Part shown: piece after piece, positions 35,153 to 46,743 of the stretch | Position numbering within the stretch: position 1 is the first letter of the stretch | Layout of the letters: every line of letters starts with the position of its first letter | Source of the DNA: Crossaster papposus | Taxonomy: Eukaryota > Echinodermata > Asteroidea > Velatida > Solasteridae | Assembly: GCA_037893245.1 (NCBI GenBank) | Contig: JBAIAA010000351.1 | Coordinates: forward strand, 868,001-932,000 | Length of the DNA: 64,000 bases | Direction of reading: 5' to 3' | Program-made: the position numbers and the translations under genes | The notes under the pieces: model-generated | The model's database searches: none | What the model saw: the letters and a program-made list of their open reading frames with translations, nothing else | What the model was told of the DNA's origin: nothing

Positions 35153-37328
35153 ATGAGTGAATCAGAAGATGATGAAGACTTGCCACATGACCCAATTGAA
35201 AATGAGCCTGCAGATGTCATTGTGGACACTGATTCTTTGTCAACAACATTCATCTTAGGATTGAGGGGAAAGTATAAACTCAATCATGAGGCATGCAGTT
35301 ATGTTGCTGAGGAAACACAGAATGTACTCCGATTAGCAAGAGAAAATTTACAGAAGAAAGCAAGAAATCTGTTGCCTGAAGTACAGGAAGCTGAACTAGA
35401 TGGTATTTTTAGTTCTTCAGAATTGGAACAGTCATTCAGTTTTATCCGAAACATGGCCAATCTGAACTCCTACATTAAATAAAATTTTGATCTTGTTGAA
35501 CCAGTGGAGCATATGATGGGAAGGAAACCAAACGGCAAAGTGCAGAGCGTTCAGTATGTCAGTATTCTACAGACACTGCAGGCCCTTTTAAAGGATGATA
35601 ATATTTTTGCTGAGGTAATCCAGGGACATCAAAGTGACCAATTACATGTAGTTAGAGACCATTGTGATGGTTTGAACTACAAAAGTCACTCACTGTTTTC
35701 ACTGCCAAGTCCAACTATCCAGGTTATTCTTTACAATGATGACTTTACAGTGGCTAATCCCATAGGAAACCGAGTTAAGCAGCTTAAGTTTTCTGGTTTT
35801 TATTTTTTTGTGGGGAATATGCTGCCACAAAATCGGTCTAAGCTGTCCTCTATTCAGCTTGCTCTTTTGTGCCAGTCGGAGATAATTTCACAGTATGGAA
35901 TGTCTCGCGTAATAAGTCCTCTAATTGAAGATTTGAAAACCCTTGAGACTGTTGGTGTGGATGTTGAAAAGGACGGTGTCGTGCATACTTTTAGAGGAAC
36001 CCTCTCTATGTTCGTCGCAGACAACTTGGCTGCACACGGCATTGGGGGCATTCAGGAAAGTTTCAATACTCGACGCTTCTGTAGGTTTTGCAAAGTCACA
36101 AAGACAAATGTTAAAAACTATTTTCGGGATGTTGACCTTGTTTCAAGAAGTAGAGATTCTTACAATGAACAAGTTGAAATAGTTCGGCAAATGCCAGAAG
36201 TTGCTTGCATATATGGGGTGAAAAAGGACAGTCCATTGAATGCGTTGGATCATTATCATGTTGTAGATGGACTTCCTTCAGATGTGGCTCATGACTTGTT
36301 TGAAGGTGTAATTCCAGAAGTCATGAAAAAGGTAATTCTTCATTGTGTCGAGGAAGAATATTTCACACTGCAGTTCTTAAACGAAGAAATCAAGAATTTT
36401 CCGTATTCGGGAACAGACAAGACAAACAAGCCTTCTAAAATGGCAACACAGTTTGCCTCATTCAGTGTAAAGCAGAAAGCTGTACAGTCTTGGTGTTTTC
36501 TTCGTCTCTTGCCTTTGATGGTCGGAAGCAAAGTACCGGTTGGTGATGAAATGTGGGCAGTTCTTTTCTTACTTGAAGAAGTAGTGCAATTGTGTACTGC
36601 ACATACAGTGGATCCAGCTCTTTGTGATTTCCTTGCTGATTGAAATGTTTCTGGAGAAATACTTCACTCTATTTCCTGAAGATTCTATGAAACCCAAGTT
36701 TCATTATATTATCCACTATCCCAAATTGATGCTAACATTTGGCCCACTTGTCCATTGTTGGACACTAAGGTTTGAAGGAAAACACTTGTATTTCAAAGAA
36801 CTGTCCCACCACACCAAAAACAGACGAAATCTTTCAAAGACACTTGCAACCAGACATGAATACTATCAGGCATGGATGAGAGCTACTCATACAGGTTTTG
36901 TTGATGCTGTTGAGCACACTGGTGGGAATTTGTTGCTGGTACGGCTGCTGTTACGACCAATACAGGAAACACTTCAGCCACTGCTTGGGGACAATGAATT
37001 CGTTTATGTTGCAAAGAAAGTGCAGTGTAACATCACATGGTACAGTCAAGGTTTGGTAGTTGCTGTAGGAACGACACCAAGAGGTTTTGTTCAGTTTGGT
37101 GTGATTGAGCTTTGTTGTCTAATAGGCGGCAGCGTATATCTTGTTTGCAAGCCAGCTACAAATACTTGATTTGTATCCCACATCCATGCTTTTGAGTTGA
37201 CACTTTCTGCTAATGATTTTGTAGTGAAGGTTTCAGATCTGCTTGACCACTATGCACTCGGTGTCTACAATAGTGACAACGGTAAAATAGTTGTGCCACG
37301 TCATCATATAAATATTCCTGAGTTTTGA
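35153..37328 (+). pseudogene. tnp2-like transposase-type protein, broken
   Basis: A nearly intact ~720-codon frame with three breaks: TAA at 35480, a one-base frameshift at about 36630, and TGA at 37167. Features: acidic start SESEDDEDLP; VADNLAAHGIGG then a cysteine pair RRFCRFCK; GLPSDVAHDLFEGVIPEVMK (the HDLLEG-type motif of this family); PKFHYIIHYPKLMLTFGPLV; RFEGKHLYFKELSHHTKNRR; tail VSDLLDHYALGVYNSDNGK. Such proteins are widespread as uncharacterised multi-copy loci in fish and invertebrates and are generally regarded as DNA-transposon derived (tnp2/CACTA-like is my best guess). It is intronless here. The few lesions indicate recent decay or sequence error. Confidence 0.8.
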
Positions 37329-37334
37329 AGGTAT

Positions 37335-37650
37335 GCAGGTATCACTGTTGATTCCTGGTGGTCATAGATAGTAACCTAGCTGCGCAGTTTTATCACATAT
37401 GTCTTGCAAAGCTCATTGCATGATACTAGATAGTCCAAAGTTGTTTGTGCTGCATCCAAAGCTTGAGAGTAGTCAATAAAGGACATGTAGACTGGGAAAT
37501 TAATTTCTATAGATTTCTCTATTATGATTCTGATGTTTGCTATCTGGTCTCTTGTGCCCGGCCCTTCTTTTCACAAAACCTGCCTTTTAATTCTGGAGGG
37601 CCATATCTTACGTTGCATGTAATTGCTTCATAAGCGTCCTCTCACTATAA
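37335..37650 (-). pseudogene. LINE reverse transcriptase remnant
   Basis: The minus strand gives GTRDQIANIRIIIEKSIEIN then FPVYMSFIDYSQALDAA, the RT motif (GTRDQI...FIDYxKAFD) with the catalytic D. Frameshifted and stop-containing. Antisense to, and directly 3' of, the transposase-like pseudogene. Confidence 0.8.
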
Positions 37651-38054
37651 TAACATAATTATAAAAAGCTCTTGCTTGCATACGTGCTACAGGAATGTAA
37701 CTCCACCTCCCTGCATTTCTTTTTAAGGAAGGACTTCTTATTGTCCTACGCTGAATTCTGGTCAGATCCTTATACTGTCTTTCTCAGATTTTACACCCCT
37801 AATTGCCTTCATCATGTTTATCTTCTGTCTTTCATCTGATAGTTCAACAACTTCAGACATGTACATTCAGACAGCAAAAAAGTCCAGGTTACTGGAGAAC
37901 ATATTGCAAATGCATATATACTTCCAGGCATGTGATCCAATGTGTACAACCGCAATCTGTTGACAAGAACTGATATATGTGATTACGTTACTTGGTCAAA
38001 CAGTACTAAGTATAAGTCATAAAGTGAGTCTGAATCACTATTTAATAATCTGAA
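37651..38054. other. No supported gene
   Basis: Possibly continuing LINE-derived sequence on the minus strand; nothing certain. Confidence 0.3.
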
Positions 38055-38574
38055 TTATAACACCTCACTCACAGATTCTGTGTCTTGATTGGCCGAGAGC
38101 GCGGCACGTGTCACTTGCTCTTTTTACTATTTTTTACTTGTGCTATCCAAAAAGACTATACCACGCAAAAAGGACTATGCGCATAGCAACACACGAAATA
38201 TGCGCATAGCAACGAAAGCGTGACTGAAACCCAGACGTGTGTTTCGGTGCATTGCGTAAACATTGCTCTATCACTTTCGCACCCGTTCATCAAGGCAACA
38301 AAGTACACGTATGATCGAGAGACGTAGGCCTATAATTCAGAGATTTGTTGTCATTACTATACTTTCAGGAAGCTTAAGTTGTGCAGAATCCGTGAGTGAG
38401 GTGTTATAAAACAAATATTGACTGCTTTATTTCGCGGTATAGTAAAACTAGCCTCCCTCGGTGATCCATGGAGCATTCTATTTTCCCTCGGCTTCGCCTC
38501 GGGAAAATAGAATGCTCCATGGATCACCTCGGGAGGCTAGTTTTACTATACCACTCAAAGCAGTCAATATTTGT
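38055..38574. mobile_element. Compound TIR plus hairpin element, copy 1
   Basis: 38055-38409 is bounded by TTATAACACCTCACTCACAG and its inverse CGTGAGTGAGGTGTTATAA. 38411-38574 is a long hairpin: ACAAATATTGACTGCTTT ... AAAGCAGTCAATATTTGT with inner arms GGTATAGTAAAACTAGCCTC and CCATGGAGCATTCTATTTTC that are almost perfectly complementary across GGCTTCGCC. Non-coding. Contains CACGTG and repeated GCGCATAGCAAC. Confidence 0.88.
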
Positions 38575-38585
38575 ATAATATTCTA

Positions 38586-39100
38586 TTATAACACCTCACT
38601 CACAGATTCTGTGTCTTGATTGGCCGAGAGCGCGTCACGTGTCACTTGCTATTTTTACTATTTTTTACTTGTGCTATCCAAAAAGACTATACCACGCAAA
38701 AAGGACTATGCGCATAGCAACACACGAACAATGCGCATAGCAACGAAAGCGTGACTAAAACCCAGACGTGTGTTTCGGTGCATTGCGTAAACATTGCTCT
38801 ATCACCTTCGCACCCGTTCATCAAGGCAACAAAGTACACGTATGATCGAGAGACGTATAATTAGGAGATTTTTTTGTCATTACTATACTTTCAGGAAGCT
38901 TAAATTGTGCAGAATCTGTGAGTGAGGTGTTATAAAACAAATATTGACTGCTTTATTTCGCGGTATAGTAAAACTAGCCTCCCTCGGTGATCCATGGAGC
39001 ATTCTATTTTCCCTCGGCTTCGCCTCGGGAAAATAGAATGCTCCATGGATCACCTCGGGAGGATAGTTTTACTATACCACTCAAAGCAGTCAATATTTGT
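38586..39100. mobile_element. Compound TIR plus hairpin element, copy 2 (tandem)
   Basis: A near-identical repeat of 38055-38574 at an offset of 531 bp (TIR part 38586-38935, hairpin 38937-39100). Only scattered substitutions, so the duplication is recent. Confidence 0.9.
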
Positions 39101-39119
39101 ATACTGTTGATATTTTTAG

Positions 39120-39410
39120 ATTCCTGTTTATCTACGGCAATCAACAAAAACAAGTTGACATGTCATTCGAGGATGAGGGGAGCAAGGTACATGTTGGGGA
39201 CATAAAGAAGCAGGCTTGCCAGTTGTTCACCCTCCAGAAGGCCCAGGTTAAGCTATGGGATAGGACATTCGAGGACTGGGTCGATGCAGACAATGACCAG
39301 GAAGAAGTGCAAAACAATAGCAAAATACTGGTAGATGTTGCTGAACACTAAGTCACGGCCGAAGATCCAACTCCTGATGTGCCAGCAACACCTCCACCTT
39401 CTTCATTTAG
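39120..39410 (+). CDS. Exon 1, SAMD3-like gene
   Basis: After GATATTTTTAG. MSFEDEGSKVHVGDIKKQAC ... DRTFEDWVDADNDQEE, TAA at 39349, then VTAEDPTPDVPATPPPSSF in frame to the donor TTTAG|GTACGC (phase 2). ATG at 39160 is the likely start. Confidence 0.6.
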
Positions 39411-39539
39411 GTACGCTCGAGATTGTTCCAGACTATAAAACAAGTATCCAAGACAGAGGTGTAACAATGTTCTAGTTTTATGTCAGGAACTACATACATT
39501 GTACAATAACTTTGATTTATTTGTATATTTTAACTTCAG

Positions 39540-39657
39540 AGGACATCAGGCAGAGTCATCTTCTATCAACTGGACGGGAAGGTACAAACTACCCGATTTT
39601 CCATGCGAGGTCAGCAGTCCTGGAGGCAATCTACAGCGGTGTGAAAAAAAATACATA
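39540..39657 (+). CDS. Exon 2, SAMD3-like gene (frameshifted)
   Basis: RGHQAESSSINWTGRYKLPD, FP, then a shift to SAVLEAIYSGVKK, ending ATA|GTAAGC. Entry phase fits exon 1. Confidence 0.5.
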
Positions 39658-39918
39658 GTAAGCATTGTTTTAGATTTTAACACATTACATATAACAACCT
39701 TTTCTAATTTAAATATTATAACTTTGGATTGGATTGAATTTATGAGTACAGTACTAATAATAGTCAGCAGCTGTAGTCTGCACATTCTAAAATTACCAAT
39801 AGCTAATCTGTTACTGTTTTAGTATTCAGACTATACTTTCTTTAATTTGAATTTGCTATTCACTGACAAAATTCACATTATTAGGAAAAGGCAAACAAAA
39901 CCAGAAATAAGGAAATGT

Positions 39919-40200
39919 TCAGGTCGGGTGAGTCAGATTGGCACGGTGCATGTTATAATATACTCTCCTTCGGTTTCCACTGCTGTGGCCGAGGTGCGAT
40001 TCCTGCTGGACCACACGTGCATTTTAGTTTTCAGTCCTTACCTGATTCTGTGTGTTTTCCCCAGAATTTTTTTGGGGGGTTTTCCTCCAATCTCTCAAAC
40101 TGTAATTTCTTTTTATTGTCTTCTCAGTCTATAATGTTTCTTCATGCATGTGAGCTATAGGGTGCCTATTTCTAGGGCACTTTTAAAGAATCCTTGGATT
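39919..40200 (+). mobile_element. SINE, copy B, in SAMD3-like intron
   Basis: GGTCGGGTGAGTCAGATTGG, then GCGATTCCTGCTGGACCACA, TTTTCCCCAGAATTTTTTTG, CCTCCAATCTCTCAAACTG, a tail AGGGTGCCTATTTCTAGGGC ... GAATCCTTGGATTT. Collinear with the SINE at 28160. Confidence 0.7.
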
Positions 40201-40353
40201 TATTACCAGAAATAATTATAATCAGATTCGCTTCTGTCAATCAGATCAACTTCTTGTTGTTAAGAAAGAATATTGAAACTTTGATACAATTCTATATTTA
40301 TATGTCTATACTTAGGCTATATATATACTATATTTATATGTTTTATACTGCAG

Positions 40354-40453
40354 CTACCCAACATCAGCTCAATACAACCACCTCATTGGTGTTCTCTTCG
40401 AACGGTTCCCCAAGTTGGCCAAGCAGCCAAATATGTCATTGGACACTGCATCG
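40354..40453 (+). CDS. Exon 3, SAMD3-like gene
   Basis: After TATACTGCAG: YPTSAQYNHLIGVLFERFPK LAKQPNMSLDTAS, then TCG|GTAAGT. No lesion. YPT..QYN.. is the most recognisable block of the family. Confidence 0.72.
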
Positions 40454-40468
40454 GTAAGTTTGAACTAT

Positions 40469-40796
40469 AAACAAATATGTACCGAGTGGTGTAGTAAAAC
40501 TTGCCTCCTGAGGTGATTCATGAAGCATTGTTTTCCTTAGGCAAAGCTATGAAGTACAGAGGGAGTTTTACTACAACACGAGATAAAGCAGTAAATATTT
40601 GTTTTATAACACCTCGCCTACATATTTTGCTTGGTTTCAAAAATGTAATATACTTTAAATCTAAATACAGTTAAAATGAACTTCTATTTCAATACAACAT
40701 TTGTGAAAAATGTATTTGCTCACTAATCCCAAACCACCTTTTCCATGGATGCTATTTGGCCGTGCATATAATTTGTGGGTGAGGTGTTATAATGTA
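40469..40796. mobile_element. Diverged relative of the 38055 compound element
   Basis: 40469-40603 resembles the hairpin part (GTAGTAAAACTTGCCTCC ... GGAGTTTTACTACAAC). 40604-40796 has the TIR part (TTATAACACCTCGCCTACAT ... GGGTGAGGTGTTATAA). The order is hairpin then TIR, and identity is far lower than between the two 38 kb copies. Confidence 0.7.
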
Positions 40797-40865
40797 ATCG
40801 ATTTGGATAAATATAGATTACTTCTGAAATGGGTCACAACTTTTAATAGGATTCTACTTTTACCT

Positions 40866-41006
40866 CTAACACCTCCCCCTCCCCCTCCCCCTCCCCCTCC
40901 TCCTCCAAAATTAAAATGACTTTCTTATGCACCCCCTCCTCCATAATTTAATTGACTTTATTATGCACCCCCCTCCTCCAAAATTAAAATGACTTCCTTA
41001 TGCACA
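40866..41006 (+). repeat. CCCCCT run and ~40 bp minisatellite
   Basis: A (CCCCCT)n tract, then three copies of CTCCTCCAAAATTAAAATGA CTTTCTTATGCACCCC with small changes. Confidence 0.9.
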
Positions 41007-41049
41007 AGCTGTAGTGCAGCATAATGTCATTGTTTCTTTCAATTAACAG

Positions 41050-41428
41050 ACTCTCTGGAAATACAGACTTCTGTATAAATTTGCGAATTCACGTAGACGT
41101 GATGACAACAAGATCCAAGTGGTCATCAAACATAAGAGAAAGCCGGGGAACAACCCACTATTTGGATCACCTAGTGCCAAAAGACAACCACCACAATGGG
41201 GCATTGCAACTATATCAACCATCCAGACCTTCTTCTGAGGACGATGCTTCCATTCAAGCACACATTCACTGGATGCAGCAAGAAACATCGAAGAGGAAAC
41301 CTAACTATTAGCGAATCCAGTTAGCAATGTCCATGACCCTCTCTGACCGGCGTCAGCTCATCACAAAGGAAGGAGCATCACTGAAGAAGATACAACAGAC
41401 GTATCCTTGGCTCTTCGATGAAGACGAG
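41050..41428 (+). CDS. Exon 4, SAMD3-like gene (frameshift and stop)
   Basis: TLWKYRLLYKFANSRRRDDN, VVIKHKRKPGNNPLFGSPSA, then a frame change to SSEDDASIQAHIHWMQQETS, TAG after KRKPNY, then LSDRRQLITKEGASLKKIQQ TYPWLFDEDE to GAG|GTCCGT. Confidence 0.6.
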
Positions 41429-42064
41429 GTCCGTTTCTTTTGTGCAAATTATAAATTATAAATTATAAATACATGTATGTTGATAATCAGAACTCTTTGT
41501 CATTAAATATACAAATGTTTAATAACGTCATGGCTTTGTTTACATATGCACTTTCCTATGGAAGTAAAGTCGGAACACCAGACGATGTAGGGACAGACTC
41601 GCTCGTAGGAAAGTGCACATGTACACATATAATCTAAACTGATATAATCTAAACTGCTGTTAACATGTTTTAAAACATGAATCTAAACAACCTTTGAACA
41701 CAACAGTGTATGGGTAATTCCTAATGATTTGCAAGGCTATTTGCCCATACACATGGATAACATAGTGCTAGAAACCTAAATAAAACTTTAACGACATCAC
41801 ATTAAAAAACATAAAGGTCAACCATAATCTTGTATCACAGGCACTTTGCACTTGGTGATAATCAGTAATTGACAGTAATGCACGGTGCTGTAATTGTGAC
41901 GCCCTGTTTCAAAATAGGGCTATATATTCAAGTATTTAAAATTTGTTTTGAATATACAATTTATTATCACATATTCGAAAGTGCTCGGTCAAGAGGTGAC
42001 ACAGACATTCCCTACATCAGACTTTATTACAATGTGTGATACCGTAAAATCCCTGTTTTAATAG

Positions 42065-42247
42065 ATGCAGACTGAGTTCGACGCCTTAGAGAAGAACAAG
42101 AGGGACCTCACGATCTTTTGCAGGCAGGTCTACAGAAGTATGCAACTCCGATTCTCAAGATTTACAGGGGTTCGAAGAAGATGAAACCCCTTCTTGTGCA
42201 GGCACTGGAAGAAGTTGGATTACAGCGCGAGGAGAAAAGTCGAAAAG
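42065..42247 (+). CDS. Exon 5, SAMD3-like gene (frameshifted)
   Basis: MQTEFDALEKNKRDL, then in another frame HDLLQAGLQKYATPILKIYR, KMKPLLVQALEEVGLQREEK, to CGAAAAG|GTACAA. Confidence 0.55.
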
Positions 42248-42800
42248 GTACAAAAGCCTAAACTAGCCCAATGGCCTGCACTTGTCACAAATTGACAATA
42301 TAACCACACAACTTAATTTTTATTTTATTTTGTAATTTCCTAGACACCTCACATTTTGTAATAGAACAAATGCTATTCAGATATTTTGTTGGTCAAGTAT
42401 TCGGTATAACAGCGTAGCCTTACAAAACTTGTTTTAGCATTAAACCTTAAGCATATGGCACTCTAAAAGGACAATGCCACCTAGACCGTTACAGTTGTGC
42501 GCACAAATTTAATTTAATTTTGTGTGCACAACGGCATGTTCAAGTGTGTACAGCAAAACAGCTTTGGAGAAAGTGGCATGTGTCCAAAATATCCACTTCA
42601 TGTATAACTTGAAGGAAATTAAACTGTGTGTGCGATCTTTTAATTTTGATATAATAGCCCCTCCCTAATGAGATTTGAAGGTTTGCATGATGAAAAGTTA
42701 ATAAGATAAGTTGTTTGTGAGAGCACATCGTGGCAAATCTCTGTGTGGCTCTCAAATTGTCTTTCTCAAATGGTCTTTTGCTTAATATATTTTTTAATAG

Positions 42801-42892
42801 AGGCTACTTACATTACTGCAGCTCTGGCTGTTCCATCTCTGTTGAAGGAGGACGTTGACAATCTGATGGTTCTTGGAGAGGATTCGGATTTG
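42801..42892 (+). CDS. Exon 6, SAMD3-like gene
   Basis: ATYITAALAVPSLLKEDVDN LMVLGEDSDL between TTTTTAATAG and TTTG|GTAAGT. No lesion. Confidence 0.62.
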
Positions 42893-44106
42893 GTAAGTTT
42901 TATTGGGAGGTTTACAGAATTGACCTATCGCCGTTGAGAGTTAGCTTGAAACGCGCAGTTGCAATTATGTGGAATAATTGCATAAAAGCTATCTGACCGG
43001 GTACAGGAGTTGTCTTAGATTTCTGAGAAAACTTTGCCCACGTGTACACGCAGACTTTCGTGAGACAACTAATTGCAAAAAGTCACTTGTTAATGTGTAT
43101 CTGAATAATGCAGACTTCCCAGACCCCACTCACATATTTTAACATTCGAGAATAGGAAAAACTTAAGAAATATGAACAGAACAAACGGGCCGATGAGCAT
43201 TTGCATTAAATTTGAAATGCATTTGCATATATTGCGTTTCAACGAACCGGGCATATAATGTGTATGTAGCCAAATAAATGCCTGTATATTTAGATTTTTT
43301 TCAACAGACACTACGATTGGATAATGGTCCTGAACGGTGAAAGGTCAATTCCATAAAGAAACAAGAATTTAATGAAAAACATAAGCCACATTGCATAAAA
43401 TCTTGAACGGATAGTTACTGGCTTAGGTGATTTCAAACAATGGCAATTGTTTTCAACAGAAACAGAACAGGCACATATATTGGCCCCACAATGCTTAGTA
43501 TAATTGTTCAAAATCATCCAAGCAGTATTTGCGGTAATTATGGCCTGTGCTCCGTGGCTTCTTGATCGTGTCATATTTTTGATGTACAATGCAATGCATG
43601 TTATTTTATTACATATTTAGGCTTTAGATGTGTCTTTATCATTGAAAAATTATAGAGATTGTGGTATAAAAATTAATGCATGACCTTGAACCATTATGTT
43701 AGTGCCCCGCTCGGCTGCGGCCGCAAGTTCGACTCGTGTTATGAGTAGCATTAGAGCAGTACTGTGGGTATAGGTGGAGCCGGGTCTCGGTGATGATTTT
43801 TTTTAACAATCCTTGAAATATGCTTTGTACCCCATCAACTTTTTTACTTTTCCACATTGCTAGGGAAAATCCCTTCCTTTGGTTTTTGAGTGAGTAAGAA
43901 ACAATCATGTGTCACTTGATGACACCAATTTGATTCCTGAATTAATTTTGTTTGGTACAATTCACACATGTAAATTTTGCAAGGTTTCAAGATTTTGGCA
44001 ACACAGTATTCTTTTTAAAAATATTCTCATATTTGTCAGATATAGCTTTACGTATATCATGCTTAATACTCAATTGTTTTCTTCTTTTCTTTTATTTTGT
44101 CAACAG
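42893..44106. other. Intron, no gene
   Basis: AT-rich, no element recognised. Small frames on both strands look random. Confidence 0.4.
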
Positions 44107-44325
44107 AAGGATTTTCCAATAATTCGGGGAGATGAAAGTAATTTCACCTCGTGTACTACTTTTGATGTGGTGATTGATGGCATAGTTGTTAGCAGCTCCA
44201 CTAACCTACTGATGGCCCTCTCTGTGTACTTGGCAGGATTCTATGTCATCAACTTGGCTTATCCCTCGTGTCTTAAAAAAGACATGTACTTTCTTCCAGA
44301 AGGTGATCCTGAACATCCAAGATAA
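44107..44325 (+). CDS. Exon 7 (terminal), SAMD3-like gene
   Basis: KDFPIIRGDESNFTSCTTFD, VVIDGIVVSSSTNLLMALSV, LAGFYVINLAYPSCLKKDMY, ending EGDPEHPR and TAA. This is the conserved C-terminal block of the family. It is followed by a plausible 3' UTR. Confidence 0.7.
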   Translation, partial: KDFPIIRGDESNFTSCTTFDVVIDGIVVSSSTNLLMALSVYLAGFYVINLAYPSCLKKDMYFLPEGDPEHPR

Positions 44326-44327
44326 TC

Positions 44328-45555
44328 AGAAGCCTGAACGAGATGTTGTATCCTTACTGGAGAAGCTTACACTAAATAACTAAGAAATCAAGATATTTCT
44401 GAAGATTGATGTTCAAATGTTTTAAAGTTGTATGTGCATAGTTTGGTTCATGTTTCCACATGTTTCACAAAACATTAAGCAATGCTAACTCCACTTGTGC
44501 AACATTTAACTTTGCGCAATATTTCAGAAAATGTACATAGTAAGTTTGTGACTTATGAAACAAATAATGGTGTAACTTATACAATTACATTAATTGACAT
44601 AAGTTACGGCACAGAAACTTTGAATGAACCATTTTATTATCACCTTAACAAAACATTCGTGGCATTGTTGTTTATTAACCTGTGTTGCTGTGTAATTTTA
44701 AAGAAATTTGAAGAAAAAAAATGAAATTCAAAATGGTAGGCAAAGGGGATTCAAAGCCTGTTTTATGACAGAACCGAAACAATTGAAGAAAACAAGTTTC
44801 CTTGTCCAAGATGTTAAAGTTATGTAAAATGTTACACATCTTCGCAAAGTTGTTTGAAATTGACCATTATTTAACCCTCGGAGGCACCACCTAAAAAAAT
44901 TTTCAGGGAGGCACTACCGGGATCCATCGGTAGGCATTTTATGTTGGAGGGTAAATAACTGTGTTGGGGGGGCCCAAATCTTGTTCTAATGGTTTGAACA
45001 GATGGATATAAGGACCCTGGACACACATATCAAAGATTTAAACATTCTGGCTATTTTATGTATTTTTTTAAGGACATCCATTGCAAGCATGTAAACATTG
45101 AAATCAGTATTGCGCAATACATACATGAAACAGCAATAGGATACACACTGTACACATAACAACGACCAACAGCTCTAACTACCCCCCAGCGGATGTCTGG
45201 GTCACAGCTGTGTTTGTTATCTACGCCAAGGCCGCTCAAAGAGATGTCAGAGACTTTTTTTGACAGCGGCTATACACAATGGGATCAGATTTCGATTTGT
45301 TTGCACAACTCTATGGCTTTTGGCCAAAACCATTATTTTGAAGGGATGGTTTGTTTTTTTTCACCCCCTGAATGACCTCCTGGGTTAGAATTTTTTTCCC
45401 AGTCCATTCAGCAGGGTCTAGGGATAGATAAAAAAAAAGGACAGCTCCATTGACTGAAAAAAAAAAAAAATATAAACAAACACATAGTTTTTGTCCACCC
45501 TTTGGAGGCTGGCCGTTTGACTGAGGGTTAATAGCAGTGCAACATATTTGTTTCT
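44328..45555. other. 3' flank; possible eroded TIR element
   Basis: TTAACCCTCGGAGG at about 44872 and CTGAGGGTTAATA at about 45520 form a weak inverted pair around ~660 bp of non-coding sequence. Otherwise nothing supported. Confidence 0.3.
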
Positions 45556-45787
45556 AAACCAGTTCATGTAGAAATCTGTGTATACGCGCAAAGTTTTTCC
45601 CAGAATTTTAAACCGATGATGGATAAACCTTTACATGTAAGGCCGTAAATATATGTCAGCGACAAAGGCCGGAAATATCAGGGTGTGCTACCCACAGATA
45701 CTGACACGAAATCGAGGGTGTGAAAAACAATCCCGTGCCTAGGCAATATCAAAACAATCCCAGATTCCTGGTACGAACTGGTTTAAA
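45556..45787. mobile_element. MITE family with AACCAGTTC ends, copy 3
   Basis: AAACCAGTTCATGTAG on the left, CGAACTGGTTTAA on the right. Inside are GTGTATACGCGCAAAGTTTT, GGAAATATCAGGGTGTGCTA, CCCACAGATACTG and AAAACAATCCCGTGCC, matching the copies at 18723 and 27636. Confidence 0.8.
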
Positions 45788-46743
45788 TCCTAAGCATGGC
45801 ACATGTTAAATACTTTTATTAACCAGCTGATAACGATTAGAAGGTTTTAAACCATTGGTATTACCAATTAATTGTTCTTAAACGTCTTTTTGATTTATTT
45901 AAGATTACAAATTGAGACGATGATATGGTAAAAATTTGTTGTCCTTTTCAGGAAATTTCTATCCATTCTTGCTTGAAAAAAACATGTCGAGAATGTAGTG
46001 TCAAAAGAGGTCATAATGGGGAAAAATGTACAATGTAATTAGATGGCCACTCAAAGATCTGGGTAATCATAATAATATGGCTTAGAATTAATGTTATGGA
46101 TGTTTATATTGAGGTTTGATATTAATCATTGAGACTCAAAATATTTGGTACTTCAAATGTTTGATAAAATAAAAGCTGATTAGCCAAAATAACATACGAA
46201 TGTTGTAAACTTCTAACAGTTTTGTTACACTCTTGTACATCATTTACAAATGTAAAATGTCACAAACTTTGAACCAAAATATTTGTCATGGATGATCTCA
46301 AAAACATGCGTAGAAGTGGCTTTTGACCAAAGTGTGGCATTCGACAAACAATAATCATGCAACTATGTGTTAAAGAAGACAATGGGTCTTTTTACAAGCG
46401 CTCTCATTTTATCCCCAAATGTTTTAATTGGAAAATTATTTATTGGGATTTACCCATTGTTCAAATATACTGCGTGTTACAGCAGCTGTATCTTCTTGAG
46501 AGATGTTGAAAAAATAAACAGTATTAACAAACAAAAACAGAAATCTTTGTGTTTCTCTTGGAGGTGTCATCATAATTCTGCAGTGGTAGATCCAAGGAGC
46601 TTAACATTGGCACTGTGACCCAATCCATCCAGTAAGCTAAACATGTCCTTATAACACCGTGCTATACTTGGATCTGCCACTGCTACAAATTTCAGTATGT
46701 CCGATTTCTGGAATGACAAATGTTAAATCATCAAAGCTCACTA
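45788..46743. other. No supported gene
   Basis: AT-rich, no conserved frame or repeat recognised. Confidence 0.35.

Larger units (their letters stand above)
39120..44325 (+). pseudogene. SAMD3-like/transposon-associated multi-exon gene, disabled
   Basis: Seven exons with GT-AG sites: 39120-39410, 39540-39657, 40354-40453, 41050-41428, 42065-42247, 42801-42892, 44107-44325. The protein pattern matches the repetitive 'sterile alpha motif domain-containing protein 3-like' family of fish and invertebrates as I know it: LWDRTFEDWVDADN near the N-terminus, YPTSAQYNHLIGVLFERFPK, LWKYRLLYKFANSRRRDDN, YPWLFDEDE, and the C-terminal FDVVIDGIVVSSSTNLLMAL. Lesions: TAA at 39349, a frameshift in exon 2, frameshift and TAG in exon 4, and a frameshift in exon 5. 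Exons 6-7 are clean. Function of the family is unknown. Its same-strand position 3' of a tnp2-like gene may mean both came from one element. Confidence 0.7.
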
